Shown here: positions 18,626 through 27,775 of the stretch, piece after piece
How the letters are laid out: every line of letters begins with the position of its first letter
Numbering within the stretch: the stretch's first letter is position 1
Assembly (NCBI GenBank): GCA_900545885.1
Contig: URAF01000001.1
Location: 124,001-188,000 of the forward strand
Direction: 5' to 3'
From: an uncultured Eubacteriales bacterium
GTDB lineage: Bacteria; Bacillota; Clostridia; Christensenellales; CAG-917
DNA: 64,000 bases
Notes under the pieces: model-generated
What the model saw: only the letters and a program-made list of their open reading frames with translations
Databases searched by the model: none
What the model was told of the DNA's origin: nothing
Translations under genes and position numbers: made by a program

Positions 18626-18652
18626 CAAAAAGAGAGCGACAACGTCGCTCTC
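18626..18652 (-). terminator. Terminator or attenuator between rpmF and plsX
   Basis: Minus strand GAGAGCGAC, loop GTT, GTCGCTCTC, then TTTTTG. It lies 15 bases after the rpmF stop and 70 bases before plsX. No obvious plsX promoter follows, so plsX may depend on readthrough. Confidence 0.75.
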
Positions 18653-18667
18653 CGTTCGGCGAATATA

Positions 18668-18853
18668 TTACTTTTCGGCTTTTTGTGCAACGACTTCTTT
18701 GCCCTTGTAGTAACCGCATTTGGGGCACACTACGTGGCTTTTGATAAGTTCGTGGCATTGGGGGCACTCAACAAGTCCGGGTGCCGTAAGCTTCCAGTTT
18801 GCAAAACGGGAATTGGTCTTGGATTTGGAGATTTTATTTTTAGGTAATGCCAT
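18668..18853 (-). CDS. rpmF: 50S ribosomal protein L32
   Basis: 61 residues starting MALPKNKISKSKTNSRF, with the zinc ribbon CPQC...CPKC. GGAGGAAAG precedes the ATG. The DUF177/YceD gene that often sits directly upstream of rpmF is missing; ackA takes its place. Confidence 0.97.
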   Translation of the reverse strand: MALPKNKISKSKTNSRFANWKLTAPGLVECPQCHELIKSHVVCPKCGYYKGKEVVAQKAEK

Positions 18854-18894
18854 TTATCTTTCCTCCGCTTGGTAATTCTAAATCAACTTGTATG

Positions 18895-18923
18895 ATTATA
18901 TAAGATATAACCGCAGTTGTCAA
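18895..18923 (-). promoter_or_regulatory. Perfect-consensus promoter of rpmF
   Basis: Minus strand: TTGACA (18918-18923), 17-base spacer, TATAAT (18895-18900). The -35 begins 18 bases after the ackA stop. Confidence 0.88.
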
Positions 18924-18940
18924 ACGCTTTTAGGCATATT

Positions 18941-20143
18941 TTACTTTTTGAGTGCGCTGACGAGTTCGAGAGTTTCGCGAGCAATGGAAAGTTCTTCGTT
19001 TGTGGGAAGAACAAACACTTTGACTTTGCTTGCGGGTTTGGAGAGAACGTGTATACCGTCGGCACGGACTTCGTTTTCTTCGAAGTCGAAATCTACGCCG
19101 AGATACTCCGTGTCTTCCATAATAAGTCTGCGCATATGAGCGCTGTTTTCACCGATACCGCCCGTAAACACGATTGCGTCCACTCCGCCGAGTGCGGCTG
19201 CAAACGAACCGACGTATTTCTTGATACGGTATGCCGCGGCTTCGACGGCGAGTTCTGCTTTTTTGTTTCCTTCGGAAATAGCCTTTTCGAGAACACGCAT
19301 ATCGGAGTCGAGTTCGCTGATACCGAGCATTCCGCATTTTTTGTTGAGATACTGCACGACTTCTTCCGCCGTCATGCCGAGTTTCGCACGGATATATTCA
19401 ACCGCAGCGGGGTCGATGTCGCCGCTTCTCGTGCCCATGATAAGACCTTCGAGAGGCGTAAAGCCCATAGACGTATCAATGCACTTTCCGTCTTTGACTG
19501 CGGATATGCTGGAACCGTTGCCGAGGTGGCAGACGATAATTCTGCTGTGTTCGGTGCCGAGGAACTTGATTGCTTCCTGACTTACGAACTTATGGCTGGT
19601 ACCGTGGAAACCGTATTTTCTGACTTTGTACTTCTCGTAGACGCTGTAAGGAATGCCGTACATGAACGCCTTGGGAGGCATTGTGCTGTGGAAAGTCGTA
19701 TCGAACACGGCGACCATAGGTACTCCGGGCATAACTTCCATACAGCTCTTTATGCACGCGATGTTGCCGGGCATATGGAGAGGTCCGAGTTCCGCGTTCT
19801 TTTCGCAGATGCGGACGACTTCGTCGTCGATTACGACGGAAGTCTTGAAGTCTTCGCCGCTGTGCAGAACACGGTGTCCGACCGCGCCGATTTCGGATAT
19901 GGAAGAAATTGCGCCGGCTTCTTTGTCGACAAGTGCTTTGAGCACGAGTTCGATTGCCTCTTTATGGGTGGGCATATCGGATTGCAGTTCGAATTTTCTG
20001 CCGTCCGCCGTTTTCTGCGTAATGGAACCGCCCTGCATGGTAATGCGTTCACAAATACCTTTGAGCAAAGGTTTTTCGGTGACCGTGTCGATGAGCTGAT
20101 ATTTAAGAGAAGAACTGCCTGCGTTGATGACGAGAATGTTCAT
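18941..20143 (-). CDS. ackA: Acetate kinase
   Basis: Interconverts acetyl-phosphate plus ADP and acetate plus ATP, the ATP-forming last step of acetate fermentation. It has 400 residues starting MNILVINAGSSSLKY. VGHRVLHSG, FDTTFHSTMP, GFHGTSHK, CHLGNGSS and FTGGIGENS are the ASKHA-family motifs. Upstream in-frame codons exist, but GAGGG before the ATG at 20143 and the family N-terminus fix this start. It is 7 bases from the pta stop, forming a pta-ackA operon. Confidence 0.97.
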   Translation of the reverse strand: MNILVINAGSSSLKYQLIDTVTEKPLLKGICERITMQGGSITQKTADGRKFELQSDMPTHKEAIELVLKALVDKEAGAISSISEIGAVGHRVLHSGEDFKTSVVIDDEVVRICEKNAELGPLHMPGNIACIKSCMEVMPGVPMVAVFDTTFHSTMPPKAFMYGIPYSVYEKYKVRKYGFHGTSHKFVSQEAIKFLGTEHSRIIVCHLGNGSSISAVKDGKCIDTSMGFTPLEGLIMGTRSGDIDPAAVEYIRAKLGMTAEEVVQYLNKKCGMLGISELDSDMRVLEKAISEGNKKAELAVEAAAYRIKKYVGSFAAALGGVDAIVFTGGIGENSAHMRRLIMEDTEYLGVDFDFEENEVRADGIHVLSKPASKVKVFVLPTNEELSIARETLELVSALKK

Positions 20144-20150
20144 ACTGCCC

Positions 20151-21149
20151 TCACTTGACGGACTGCAACGCAGTGATTGCCGCAACGGCGACGATGTCTT
20201 CCGCCGTGCAACCGCGGCTCAGGTCGTTTACGGGAAGTGCAAGACCCTGCATGATGGGACCGACCGCCATGCAGCTGCCGAAACGCTGCGCGAGTTTGTA
20301 ACCGATGTTGCCTGCGTCGAGGTTGGGGAAAACGAGGACGTTGGCTTTGCCTGCGATTTCGCTGCCGGGAGCTTTTTTGCTGCCCACGCTTTCGACTATT
20401 GCGGCGTCGAGTTGCAGTTCGCCGTCAACCTCGATATAAGGATGCGCGGCTTTGACAAGCGAATACGCCGTACGCACTTTTTCCACGGATTCGTGCTGTG
20501 CACTGCCTTTGGTGGAGAAAGAAAGCATAGCGATTTTGGGTTCGACTTCGACAATCTGTTTCGCGCTGAAATATGCTGCCTGAACGATGTCGGCAAGCTG
20601 TTCCGCCGTGGGGTAAGGAATAACCGCGCAGTCGGCAAAAATGAACGCGGGAGCGTGAGAATACATGAAGTCCTCGGGGGGTATCATAACAAAGCAGCTG
20701 GACACGCTCTTGATACCGGGAGCGGCTTTGATGACCTGGAATGCCGCACGGGAAACGTCTGCGGACGAGAAAACCGCACCGCCGACTACGCCGTCAACGT
20801 CGCCGCATTTGAGCGCGGTGCAGGCATAGAACATGTTGTTGCCTTTGATGGTTCGGAGCGCGACTTCTTCGGTCATGCCCTTTTCTTTGCGGAGTTCGTA
20901 AAGTTTTGCCGCATACTTGTCAACGTGTTTGCCGGAAGCGGGGTCCCAGAACTTGACGCCGTCGAACTTGAATGCGGGATTTGCGGCTTTGATATCCTTT
21001 TCGTTGCCTACGAGAATGACGTTGCAGATTTTGTCGCGGGACAGAATTTCCGCGGCTTTTGCAACACGAGGGTCGTTGCCTTCGGCGAGAGCTATGGTTT
21101 TACCGAGTTTACTGGCTCTTTCGAGCAAATGCTCCAAAAATGTCGACAT
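20151..21149 (-). CDS. pta: Phosphate acetyltransferase
   Basis: Converts acetyl-CoA and phosphate to acetyl-phosphate for acetate kinase. It has 332 residues, the short Pta form without the regulatory N-terminal domain, starting [17 protein letters not shown]. Typical segments are [30 protein letters not shown] and [20 protein letters not shown] precedes the ATG. An open frame extends further upstream but runs through the promoter and has no family similarity. Confidence 0.97.
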   Translation of the reverse strand: MSTFLEHLLERASKLGKTIALAEGNDPRVAKAAEILSRDKICNVILVGNEKDIKAANPAFKFDGVKFWDPASGKHVDKYAAKLYELRKEKGMTEEVALRTIKGNNMFYACTALKCGDVDGVVGGAVFSSADVSRAAFQVIKAAPGIKSVSSCFVMIPPEDFMYSHAPAFIFADCAVIPYPTAEQLADIVQAAYFSAKQIVEVEPKIAMLSFSTKGSAQHESVEKVRTAYSLVKAAHPYIEVDGELQLDAAIVESVGSKKAPGSEIAGKANVLVFPNLDAGNIGYKLAQRFGSCMAVGPIMQGLALPVNDLSRGCTAEDIVAVAAITALQSVK

Positions 21150-21176
21150 ATTTCTCCTTAAATGTGCGTTATACGT

Positions 21177-21205
21177 TTGATTTCTTTTTTTGGCAGATAT
21201 ATTAT
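21177..21205 (+). promoter_or_regulatory. Promoter of tmcAL
   Basis: TTGATT (21177-21182), 17-base spacer, TATTAT (21200-21205). It shares its -10 with the pta promoter on the other strand. Confidence 0.72.
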
Positions 21206-21229
21206 AGAACCGTACCGCGAAAAAAGCAA
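21201..21229 (-). promoter_or_regulatory. Promoter of pta-ackA
   Basis: Minus strand: TTGCTT (21224-21229), 17-base spacer, TATAAT (21201-21206). The same seven bases form the -10 of the divergent tmcAL promoter. Confidence 0.75.
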
Positions 21230-21249
21230 GGATACAAAGGAGACTTTTT

Positions 21250-22386
21250 GTGAAAATAACAGCCGTAATAGCCGAATACAATCCTCTCCACAACGGGCAC
21301 CTGAAACTGATAAAAAAAGCGCGCAAGGAAACCAAACCCGACGCGCTTGTCATCGTAATGAGCGGCAGTTTCACGGAACGCGGAGACATATGCGTTACGG
21401 ACAAATACACCCGTGCGCAATGGGCAATCGACTGCGGAGCCGACCTTGTAATCGAACTTCCTACCGTATACACGCTGTCTCCCGCGAAATCCTTTGCCGA
21501 AGGAGCGTTGAAAACGCTGTCCATGCTTGGAGAATACACACTCTGCTTCGGAAGTGAAACCAAAGAACTGGAAGAGCTGAGTTACGTTGCCGAATTCATG
21601 CAAAGCGAGTCGAACGACATGCGCAACATGTTGCGCAGCTATCTTTCGGAAGGCTACTCCGTAGCAAAATCCAGAACGCTCGCCCTTGACAAAATCCGTC
21701 CAGATATTGCAAACCTCGTTCAATCTCCCAACAACATTCTCGGAGTCGAATACATCAAGGCAGGCGCAAAATACGGCGACAAGGTGCAGTTCCACAGCAT
21801 AGAACGCAAACCCGACAACAACAAGACTATAATATCTTCCACCAAAATCCGTGCGCTTATGGAAGAAGGCAAGGACTACTCCGCTTTCGTTCCCGAATGC
21901 ACGGTAATCGAACACAAAACCGACAACGGCAAATACGGCACGGTTTCTACGTATTCCATGCGCACCAAAACCGCCGACGAACTTGCGGAAATCGCCAACA
22001 TTTCGGAAGGAATGGAAAACAGAATTTCCAAAACCGACTTCAACACCTTCGAAGAGTTCCTGCGCCTTACCACCAAACGCTACACCCGTTCCACAATCAA
22101 ACGCATAGCGGCGTCGGCAACCGTCGGCATAACCAAAGAACTCGTAAAACTTGCCGCAGACAACAAACCTTACACCACGGTGCTTGCCGCAAACGAAAAG
22201 AAAAAGAAACAGCTTTTTGCATTGCTTGCCGCAAGCGACGGCTACTTTTTCTTCAAACCGTCCGACTGCCCCGCCGACCACGTAATACGTCCGCTTATCG
22301 ACCTTGACGAACGCGCTGCAAAAATTCTTCGTCTTTGCCGCGCCGACGAAAACTCTCAAAATCAATCGGCGGAGAAAAACGCATAA
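21250..22386 (+). CDS. tmcAL: tRNA(Met) cytidine acetate ligase TmcAL (YlbM)
   Basis: Activates acetate with ATP and forms N4-acetylcytidine at C34 of elongator tRNA-Met. It has 378 residues starting at a GTG with AAGGAG upstream. The nucleotidyltransferase motif is NPLHNGHL (residues 11-18), with [13 protein letters not shown] and the SSTKIR motif (about 198-203). It lies divergent from pta-ackA, the genes that generate acetate; this neighbourhood is common in Clostridia. The functional link between acetate supply and this enzyme is inference. Confidence 0.94.
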   Translation: MKITAVIAEYNPLHNGHLKLIKKARKETKPDALVIVMSGSFTERGDICVTDKYTRAQWAIDCGADLVIELPTVYTLSPAKSFAEGALKTLSMLGEYTLCFGSETKELEELSYVAEFMQSESNDMRNMLRSYLSEGYSVAKSRTLALDKIRPDIANLVQSPNNILGVEYIKAGAKYGDKVQFHSIERKPDNNKTIISSTKIRALMEEGKDYSAFVPECTVIEHKTDNGKYGTVSTYSMRTKTADELAEIANISEGMENRISKTDFNTFEEFLRLTTKRYTRSTIKRIAASATVGITKELVKLAADNKPYTTVLAANEKKKKQLFALLAASDGYFFFKPSDCPADHVIRPLIDLDERAAKILRLCRADENSQNQSAEKNA

Positions 22387-22472
22387 ACGCCCCTTTAACC
22401 ATGTTTTCCAACCTAATAATCAATCGTTTCAAACAAAACCGCCACAACCACAACAAACCTTGATACAAAATC

Positions 22473-22500
22473 AACGCAGGCAAAACCGCCTGCGTTTTTT
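22473..22500 (+). terminator. Intrinsic terminator after tmcAL
   Basis: AACGCAGGC, loop AAAACC, GCCTGCGTT, followed by a T-run. Confidence 0.88.
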
Positions 22501-22641
22501 ATTATCTTCAATCGGGTTTTCTTACTCCGTCAAACCTTCCGAAAACACGCTTGATTTTAGCGACACACCGTTGTATTGCGCTTTGTTGCAACAACCTAAA
22601 ATCTTGTTCCTTTACTCTTTGCGCGAATTTTGTCGTCGGAA

Positions 22642-22670
22642 TTATAACCCGTCTTTTTACGTCATACACT
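22642..22670 (+). promoter_or_regulatory. Possible SigE-type sporulation promoter of the ylbJ-like gene
   Basis: CATACACT (22663-22670) matches the mother-cell SigE -10 consensus CATACAnT. An A/T-rich TTATAA element (22642-22647) lies at -35 distance but is a weak match. The -10 ends five bases before the GTG start. SigE control is known for ylbJ in Bacillus. Confidence 0.5.
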
Positions 22671-22675
22671 TGAAC

Positions 22676-23629
22676 GTGAAAAAAACCGTTCCAGTCATCG
22701 CAGTCGGACTTTTTATGTGCCTGCTCATTGCCAAGCCGGACTATTTTCTGCAATCGGCAACGGCAGGGCTTGCATTGTTTGCGACCTCGGTACTTCCTGC
22801 GGTTTTTCCTTTCTTTTTCTGCGCCACTCTGCTTACCGCCATGGGCGCGTCGACTTCGGTTGCCAGACTCGGAGCAAAGCCAGTCCGAACGCTTTTCAAT
22901 GCCGCGCCCGAAGGCGCGTATGTACTTTTGCTCTCTATGTTGAGCGGTTACCCGATTGGCGCGGCTACAATCGCAGACCTCTATAAAAGCGGAATGCTGA
23001 ACACGGAAGAGGCCAAAAGAATTTCTTCTTTCACTTCGACGTCGGGTCCCGTTTTCATGCTGGGAACGATAGGGACTGCAATATTTCACAACGAAATCTT
23101 CGGCATAATCGTTATGCTGTCGCACTATCTAGGCGCGCTGACAACAGGACTTATTTTCAGAGGAAGAAAGAAACCCGACCGCACCGTCGCATGTCTTTCC
23201 TCTCCCGAAATGGAAAACCTGTTGCAGAAAGCCATAACCTCGTCGACGCTTTCAATGCTTGCCGTCGGCGGCTACATCGTAATCGGAAATATGCTCATCG
23301 ACGCAATAAATCTCACGGGATTGCAAGGGCTTGTACTCGGCAATCTTCCGCCTACTGCGGCAAACTTTGTAATGACTCTGATTTACGGGTCTGTCGAAGT
23401 CACAAGAGGGAGCATTCAGGCGTCGACAATACCCTATACTCCCCTATCTATTGCCGCGACAGCAGGTATAGTTTCTTTCGGCGGATTGTCCGTTATGATA
23501 CAGAGTTTCACCTTCCTTTCGCAATGCAAAATCGGGTTCGGTTCGCTCTTCGTACGCAAGTCCGTTCAATGCATAAGCGCATTTATATTCGCATATTTAT
23601 TTTCAATGATTTTTTTCAATATTTTCTGA
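22676..23629 (+). CDS. ylbJ: YlbJ-like sporulation integral membrane protein
   Basis: 317-residue polytopic protein with nucleoside-recognition (Gate) type segments. The family signature LSGYPIGA is at about 85-92 (MLSGYPIGAATIADLYKSG), followed by FTSTSGPVFMLGTIG. The first residues KKTVPVIAVGLFMCLLI form a transmembrane helix. The start is GTG at 22676 with no ribosome binding site; the upstream open frame looks non-coding. It is shorter than Bacillus YlbJ (about 400 residues). tmcAL/ylbM is its neighbour, as ylbJ and ylbM are near each other in Bacillus. The family is needed for spore cortex formation. Confidence 0.8.
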   Translation: MKKTVPVIAVGLFMCLLIAKPDYFLQSATAGLALFATSVLPAVFPFFFCATLLTAMGASTSVARLGAKPVRTLFNAAPEGAYVLLLSMLSGYPIGAATIADLYKSGMLNTEEAKRISSFTSTSGPVFMLGTIGTAIFHNEIFGIIVMLSHYLGALTTGLIFRGRKKPDRTVACLSSPEMENLLQKAITSSTLSMLAVGGYIVIGNMLIDAINLTGLQGLVLGNLPPTAANFVMTLIYGSVEVTRGSIQASTIPYTPLSIAATAGIVSFGGLSVMIQSFTFLSQCKIGFGSLFVRKSVQCISAFIFAYLFSMIFFNIF

Positions 23630-23705
23630 CATAAAACCTTGCTTATATTAAAGTGCGGATAATATTCTTTCCGCGTCAATCCCCACAAATCTCGGAGGTC
23701 CACAA

Positions 23706-24197
23706 ATGAACAAAAATTGGAGCAACACAGTGCTTGTTGCTTTTTCTGCGTTGCCGAAAATTCAGGAAGAACTCGATTTTGCATTTAATTCGCGCCTTAA
23801 ATCCACTTTTCGCAGTATTCATCTCAAAAACGGCGTGTCCACCGAAAAATTGGTGAAAGAAATGATTGAAATCAACGAACGAAAGCGAAAAACCGCCAAT
23901 CTGCATCTCATGGTTTCGGCAGCGCTCAACCTCGTCGACGAACCCGAAAAAAGAGTGCTGACCGCAAGGTTCATAGAAAACAAAACCTTTCAGGAAACGG
24001 CGGAAACGGAAAATATATCGTTGCGAACGGTTTTCAGACGGTTTGACAGAGCGCAGGAAAGTTTTGCCTGCGCTCTTCGACGTCAGGGAATGACGGAAGA
24101 ACTTTTCGCGGAAGAATACTGCACCGTCCCGCAGATAAAAGCCATATCGGAAAGGCTGGACGACTCGCCCTACTTTGCCGCAAAAAGTCAGAAATAG
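23706..24197 (+). CDS. Hypothetical protein with sigma-70 region-4-like HTH
   Basis: 163 residues, not a family I can name. Residues about 78-125 resemble sigma region 4 or a LuxR/Ylx-type helix-turn-helix: LVDEPEKRVLTARFIE, then KTFQETAETENISLRTVFRR as the helix pair, then FDRAQESFACAL. No region 2 is present, so it is not a complete sigma factor. GGAGG lies 7 bases before the ATG. It may be a small transcription regulator downstream of the ylbJ-like gene. Confidence 0.7.
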   Translation: MNKNWSNTVLVAFSALPKIQEELDFAFNSRLKSTFRSIHLKNGVSTEKLVKEMIEINERKRKTANLHLMVSAALNLVDEPEKRVLTARFIENKTFQETAETENISLRTVFRRFDRAQESFACALRRQGMTEELFAEEYCTVPQIKAISERLDDSPYFAAKSQK

Positions 24198-24318
24198 TAC
24201 ATAGTCAACACTATAAATAATACGGCGGACGGAAACATCATCAATTGACGCACCTTTGGAACACCGAATATGATTTAGCAATACAAAAAAGGCTTTCTCA
24301 AAGCGAAAAGCGGCAACG

Positions 24319-24341
24319 AAAAAGCCGACCGGAAGGTCGGC
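24319..24341 (-). terminator. Terminator of the ileS-to-isomerase operon
   Basis: GCCGACC, loop GGAA, GGTCGGC; on the minus strand it is followed by TTTTTCG. On the plus strand TGTGCGTTTTT follows, so it may also stop the converging gene. The rest of 24198-24516 holds no gene that I can see. Confidence 0.75.
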
Positions 24342-24516
24342 TGTGCGTTTTTCGCGTATAACGTAAAGTTTGTTCGTGCAAACTTGATGTGTCAGCAAAT
24401 TTGCCACGGAAATTGTCGCGATTATCGCGCGACGTGCTTTAAAATAGCGTCATCGGCAGTCGCTTGCGATTTTCCGCAACCGCGTGCATTCTCTTGAAAT
24501 CAAATGCCGCTTGCAA

Positions 24517-25308
24517 TCAGAAGCGTTTCATATAGCTTGCGTAATTTGCAAACACTATGCCCGCGTCTTCGAGTTCTTTGTTCCAACGCTTGACCCACTC
24601 GAAAGTGTAATATCCGTCGTATTCGTTGAAACGCAGGGTTTCGATTGCTTCTTTGACGGGGACGTCGCCGTAACCCATCATTCTGTATGCGACTTTGCCT
24701 TTTTCGATGACGCTGTCTTTCAAGTGGACATACTTGATTTTGCCGCCGAGGTTTCCGACCGTTGTCGCAATGCTCTCGTCGTTGAAACGGTAGGGATGAT
24801 GTACGTCCCAAAGTGCTCCGCAGTTACCCGATGTTGCGTCGAGGAAATCCGCAAGTTGCTTGGTGTCGACGAAAAGTCCGTTGGTTTCCATAAGCGGAGT
24901 AACGCCGCTGCCCTTTGCGTAATCCACTACTTGCTGATACTGTCTTGCGCAAAGTTCGATGTCGCCGCCGTCGAAATAGGGCTTGTCGGTGGACATGACT
25001 CTGACGAATTCCGCCCCGACTTTCGCCGCGAGGTCGATATAGGCCTTTGCTTCGTCGACGCTTGCGCCTTTGCGCGAATGGTCGGCAAGTGCGGCACCCG
25101 ACGTCAGCATGGAGATTTTTATGCCCGTATCGTCAAGCAGTTGTTTTGTCTTTGCAAAATCGTCCGTCAGTTCCTTGATTGCAGGCGCATAGATTTCGCC
25201 TTCGATACCGCGGATTTCGATTGCGGAATATCCGAGGTCTTTTGCCGCGGACACTATGTCCGCAAAACGCCAGTCGGGACAACCTATCGTTGAAAAACAC
25301 AGTTTCAT
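24517..25308 (-). CDS. Sugar phosphate isomerase/epimerase (xylose isomerase-like TIM barrel)
   Basis: 263-residue AP_endonuc_2 family barrel. The metal-binding acidic and His residues appear in PLMETNGLF, ALWDVHHPYRF, KYVHLKDSV and YTFEWVKRW, in family order. KLCFSTIGCPDWRF is a typical N-terminus. It starts 10 bases after the stop of the acyl-CoA synthetase gene, so it is the last gene of the ileS operon. The actual sugar substrate cannot be told. Confidence 0.85.
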   Translation of the reverse strand: MKLCFSTIGCPDWRFADIVSAAKDLGYSAIEIRGIEGEIYAPAIKELTDDFAKTKQLLDDTGIKISMLTSGAALADHSRKGASVDEAKAYIDLAAKVGAEFVRVMSTDKPYFDGGDIELCARQYQQVVDYAKGSGVTPLMETNGLFVDTKQLADFLDATSGNCGALWDVHHPYRFNDESIATTVGNLGGKIKYVHLKDSVIEKGKVAYRMMGYGDVPVKEAIETLRFNEYDGYYTFEWVKRWNKELEDAGIVFANYASYMKRF

Positions 25309-25318
25309 AATTACCTCC

Positions 25319-26980
25319 TTATGCCGTTTCGATGTTCGCCGCGTCTTGAAGTTTGAGAATTTCGATTGCTTCTTCGCGGAGTTTGAATTTCTGGATTTTG
25401 CCGCTTGCGGTTACGGGGAAGGACTCCATAAAACGCACGTAACTCGGCACTTTATGACGCGCCATATTTGCTTTTACGAGGTCTTTGACTTCCTGTTCGG
25501 TCATGGTTTCGCCCTGTTTCAGGATAATGCACGCCATAACTTCTTCGCCGTACTGTTTGCTGGGTACGCCGATGACCTGAACGTCGCTGATTTTGTCGCA
25601 TGTATAGAGGAACTCTTCGAGTTCTTTGGGATAGATGTTTTCGCCGCCGCGGATAATCATATCCTTGATACGTCCGACGACTTTGTAATATCCTTCTTCG
25701 TCAACCGTGCAGAGGTCGCCCGTATGGAGCCAACCGTCCTTGTCGATAGCCTGTTTGGTGGCTTCGGGCATCTTGTAGTACCCTTTCATTATATTGTATC
25801 CGCGCGCGACGAATTCGCCGGGAGTGCCGACGGGGACTTCCTGATTGGTTTCGGGGTCGATGATTTTGCATTCGACGCCGGGGAATGCTCTGCCGACTGT
25901 CGCAACACGTTTTTCGAGAGAGTCCGTGGTCGTGGTCATCGTGCAGCCGGGCGAGGCTTCGGTCTGACCGAAAACGATGACTATATCGCGCATATTCATT
26001 TTTTCAACGACCTTTTTCATGACTTCGATAGGACAAGGCGAACCAGCCATAATGCCCGTACGCAGCGAAGAGAAGTCGAACTGGTCGAAATTGGGGTTTT
26101 CGAGCATTGCGATGAACATCGTGGGAACGCCGTGAACCGCCGTGCACTTCTCCGTTGAAATCGCGTTCATAACGGGAACGGGGCTGTACGCTTCAACAGG
26201 GACCATACTCGTGCCGTGCGTAATGCAAGCCATAACGGCAAGCACCAGACCGAAGCAATGGAAGAAAGGCACGCAGATGCACAGTTTGTCCTTGTTCGTG
26301 AACGCCATACCGTCGCCGATGGTTTTGCCGTTATTAACAATATTATAGTGCGTCAGCATAACGCCTTTCGGGAAACCTGTCGTACCCGAAGTGTACTGCA
26401 TGTTGATGACTTCGTGAGGGTCGAGGGACTGCTCTCTCTTTCTGAATTCCGCGTCGTCGAACTCTTCGCCGAGTTTGATGAGTTTTGCAAAGTTCATCAT
26501 ACCGTCGGGGGTATGGTCGCCTGCAAAGACAATTCTTTCGAGAAAAGGAAGCGACGGGTGCGAAACCTTGCCGTCCTTTGCGTTTTTGAGTTCGGGAATG
26601 AGGTTGTTGACTATGTCAACATAGTTGCTGTCCTTGAAACCGCCCATCATAACCAACACTTTGGTGTCGGATTGCGTGAGCAGATATTCGAGTTCGAAAA
26701 CTTTATAGTTGGTGTTGACGGTTACGAGAATTGCGCCGCACTTTACCGCTCCGAAAAGCGTAAGCAACCATTCGGGGATATTCGTCGCCCAGATTGCGAC
26801 TTTGTCACCCTTCTGAACGCCGAGGGACATAAGACCTTTTGCGACTTTGTCTGTTTCTTCGTCGAATTCGCGCCAGGTGCGGCAATAATCTCTTGTTGTA
26901 TATTTGACTGCTATGTTGTCGGGGATTTCACGTGCAAGTCCGTTGATGACTTGTCCGACAGTTTTTTCTATAATCTGCAT
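25319..26980 (-). CDS. AMP-dependent acyl-CoA synthetase
   Basis: 553-residue ANL-superfamily ligase that adenylates a carboxylic acid and forms its CoA thioester. The P-loop is YTSGTTGFPKG (about 193-203). VFGQTEASPG, GWLHTGDL and the hinge VGRIKDMIIRGGENIYPKE follow, and the catalytic lysine is in TASGKIQKFKLRE near the C-terminus. The motif set fits medium/long-chain acyl-CoA synthetases of the FadD type. It is cotranscribed with the RluA-family gene upstream (10 bases). Confidence 0.9.
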   Translation of the reverse strand: MQIIEKTVGQVINGLAREIPDNIAVKYTTRDYCRTWREFDEETDKVAKGLMSLGVQKGDKVAIWATNIPEWLLTLFGAVKCGAILVTVNTNYKVFELEYLLTQSDTKVLVMMGGFKDSNYVDIVNNLIPELKNAKDGKVSHPSLPFLERIVFAGDHTPDGMMNFAKLIKLGEEFDDAEFRKREQSLDPHEVINMQYTSGTTGFPKGVMLTHYNIVNNGKTIGDGMAFTNKDKLCICVPFFHCFGLVLAVMACITHGTSMVPVEAYSPVPVMNAISTEKCTAVHGVPTMFIAMLENPNFDQFDFSSLRTGIMAGSPCPIEVMKKVVEKMNMRDIVIVFGQTEASPGCTMTTTTDSLEKRVATVGRAFPGVECKIIDPETNQEVPVGTPGEFVARGYNIMKGYYKMPEATKQAIDKDGWLHTGDLCTVDEEGYYKVVGRIKDMIIRGGENIYPKELEEFLYTCDKISDVQVIGVPSKQYGEEVMACIILKQGETMTEQEVKDLVKANMARHKVPSYVRFMESFPVTASGKIQKFKLREEAIEILKLQDAANIETA

Positions 26981-26990
26981 AAAACTCCTG

Positions 26991-27710
26991 TTATGTGTTC
27001 TTGATGTTGATACCGAGATACTGTTCTATGTCAAAAAGGTTCCAAGGAACAGCGTCGGGCGGATACACCCGAAATACCATTTGTTTGCCGCCGACGGGGT
27101 GGGCGAACCTGAGTTCGGTTGCCCACAAGCATAGCGGGAGTTTAAGCCGTTCGCCGCGGCCGTACTTGCCGTCACCGAGGATAGGCGTACCGTTTGCGGC
27201 CATCTGAACTCTGATTTGATGTCCTCTGCCCGTAATGAGGTTTACAAGCAACAGAGCGACGTTGTTGGCTTTGTCGTAAGCGAGTTGTTTGTAGTCGAGT
27301 TCGGCATACTTTGCGCCTTCCGTGAGCGCGGGAACCATTTTGACGAGGTTCTGCTCGGGGAACTTTTTGAGATAGCAACGGAGTTTGTCCGCCTTGAAAC
27401 GCGGCGCGCCCTCGACTACGGTGAGATATTTCTTCTCCACTTCGCCGTTGCGAATGGCTTCCGACAGACGCGCGGCGGCTTTGGACGTCTTTGCAAACAC
27501 CATGACGCCGCCCGTAGGACGGTCAAGACGGTGAACGAGTCCGAGATAAGCATCGCCGGGTTTGTTGTAAGTTTCGACGAGATACTTTTTGAGCATGGTA
27601 AGCATATCGGGGTCGCCCGACTCGTCGGACTGTACGGGAACGTTGTACGGCTTCACGACAACCAGAATGTGATTGTCTTCGTAGATGATTTCAATGTCTT
27701 TGTAATCCAT
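26991..27710 (-). CDS. RluA-family pseudouridine synthase
   Basis: 239 residues. The catalytic motif HRLDRPTGG (60-68) places the nucleophile at Asp63. FAKTSKAAARLSEAIRNGEVEKKY and LLVNLITGRGHQIRVQ are family signatures. There is no N-terminal S4 domain. The RNA target (rRNA or tRNA) cannot be decided. Confidence 0.92.
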   Translation of the reverse strand: MDYKDIEIIYEDNHILVVVKPYNVPVQSDESGDPDMLTMLKKYLVETYNKPGDAYLGLVHRLDRPTGGVMVFAKTSKAAARLSEAIRNGEVEKKYLTVVEGAPRFKADKLRCYLKKFPEQNLVKMVPALTEGAKYAELDYKQLAYDKANNVALLLVNLITGRGHQIRVQMAANGTPILGDGKYGRGERLKLPLCLWATELRFAHPVGGKQMVFRVYPPDAVPWNLFDIEQYLGINIKNT

Positions 27711-27775
27711 ATCTCACTTTTATGCAGATACTTTGGCGCAATAAAACGCCTTTTCTGCCTTTTGTTGTTCTTTTG

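Noticed and set aside
22304..22675. N-terminal extension of the ylbJ-like protein
   Set aside because: The frame is open but overlaps tmcAL and its terminator, and the translated sequence is Gln/Pro-rich with no membrane or family character.
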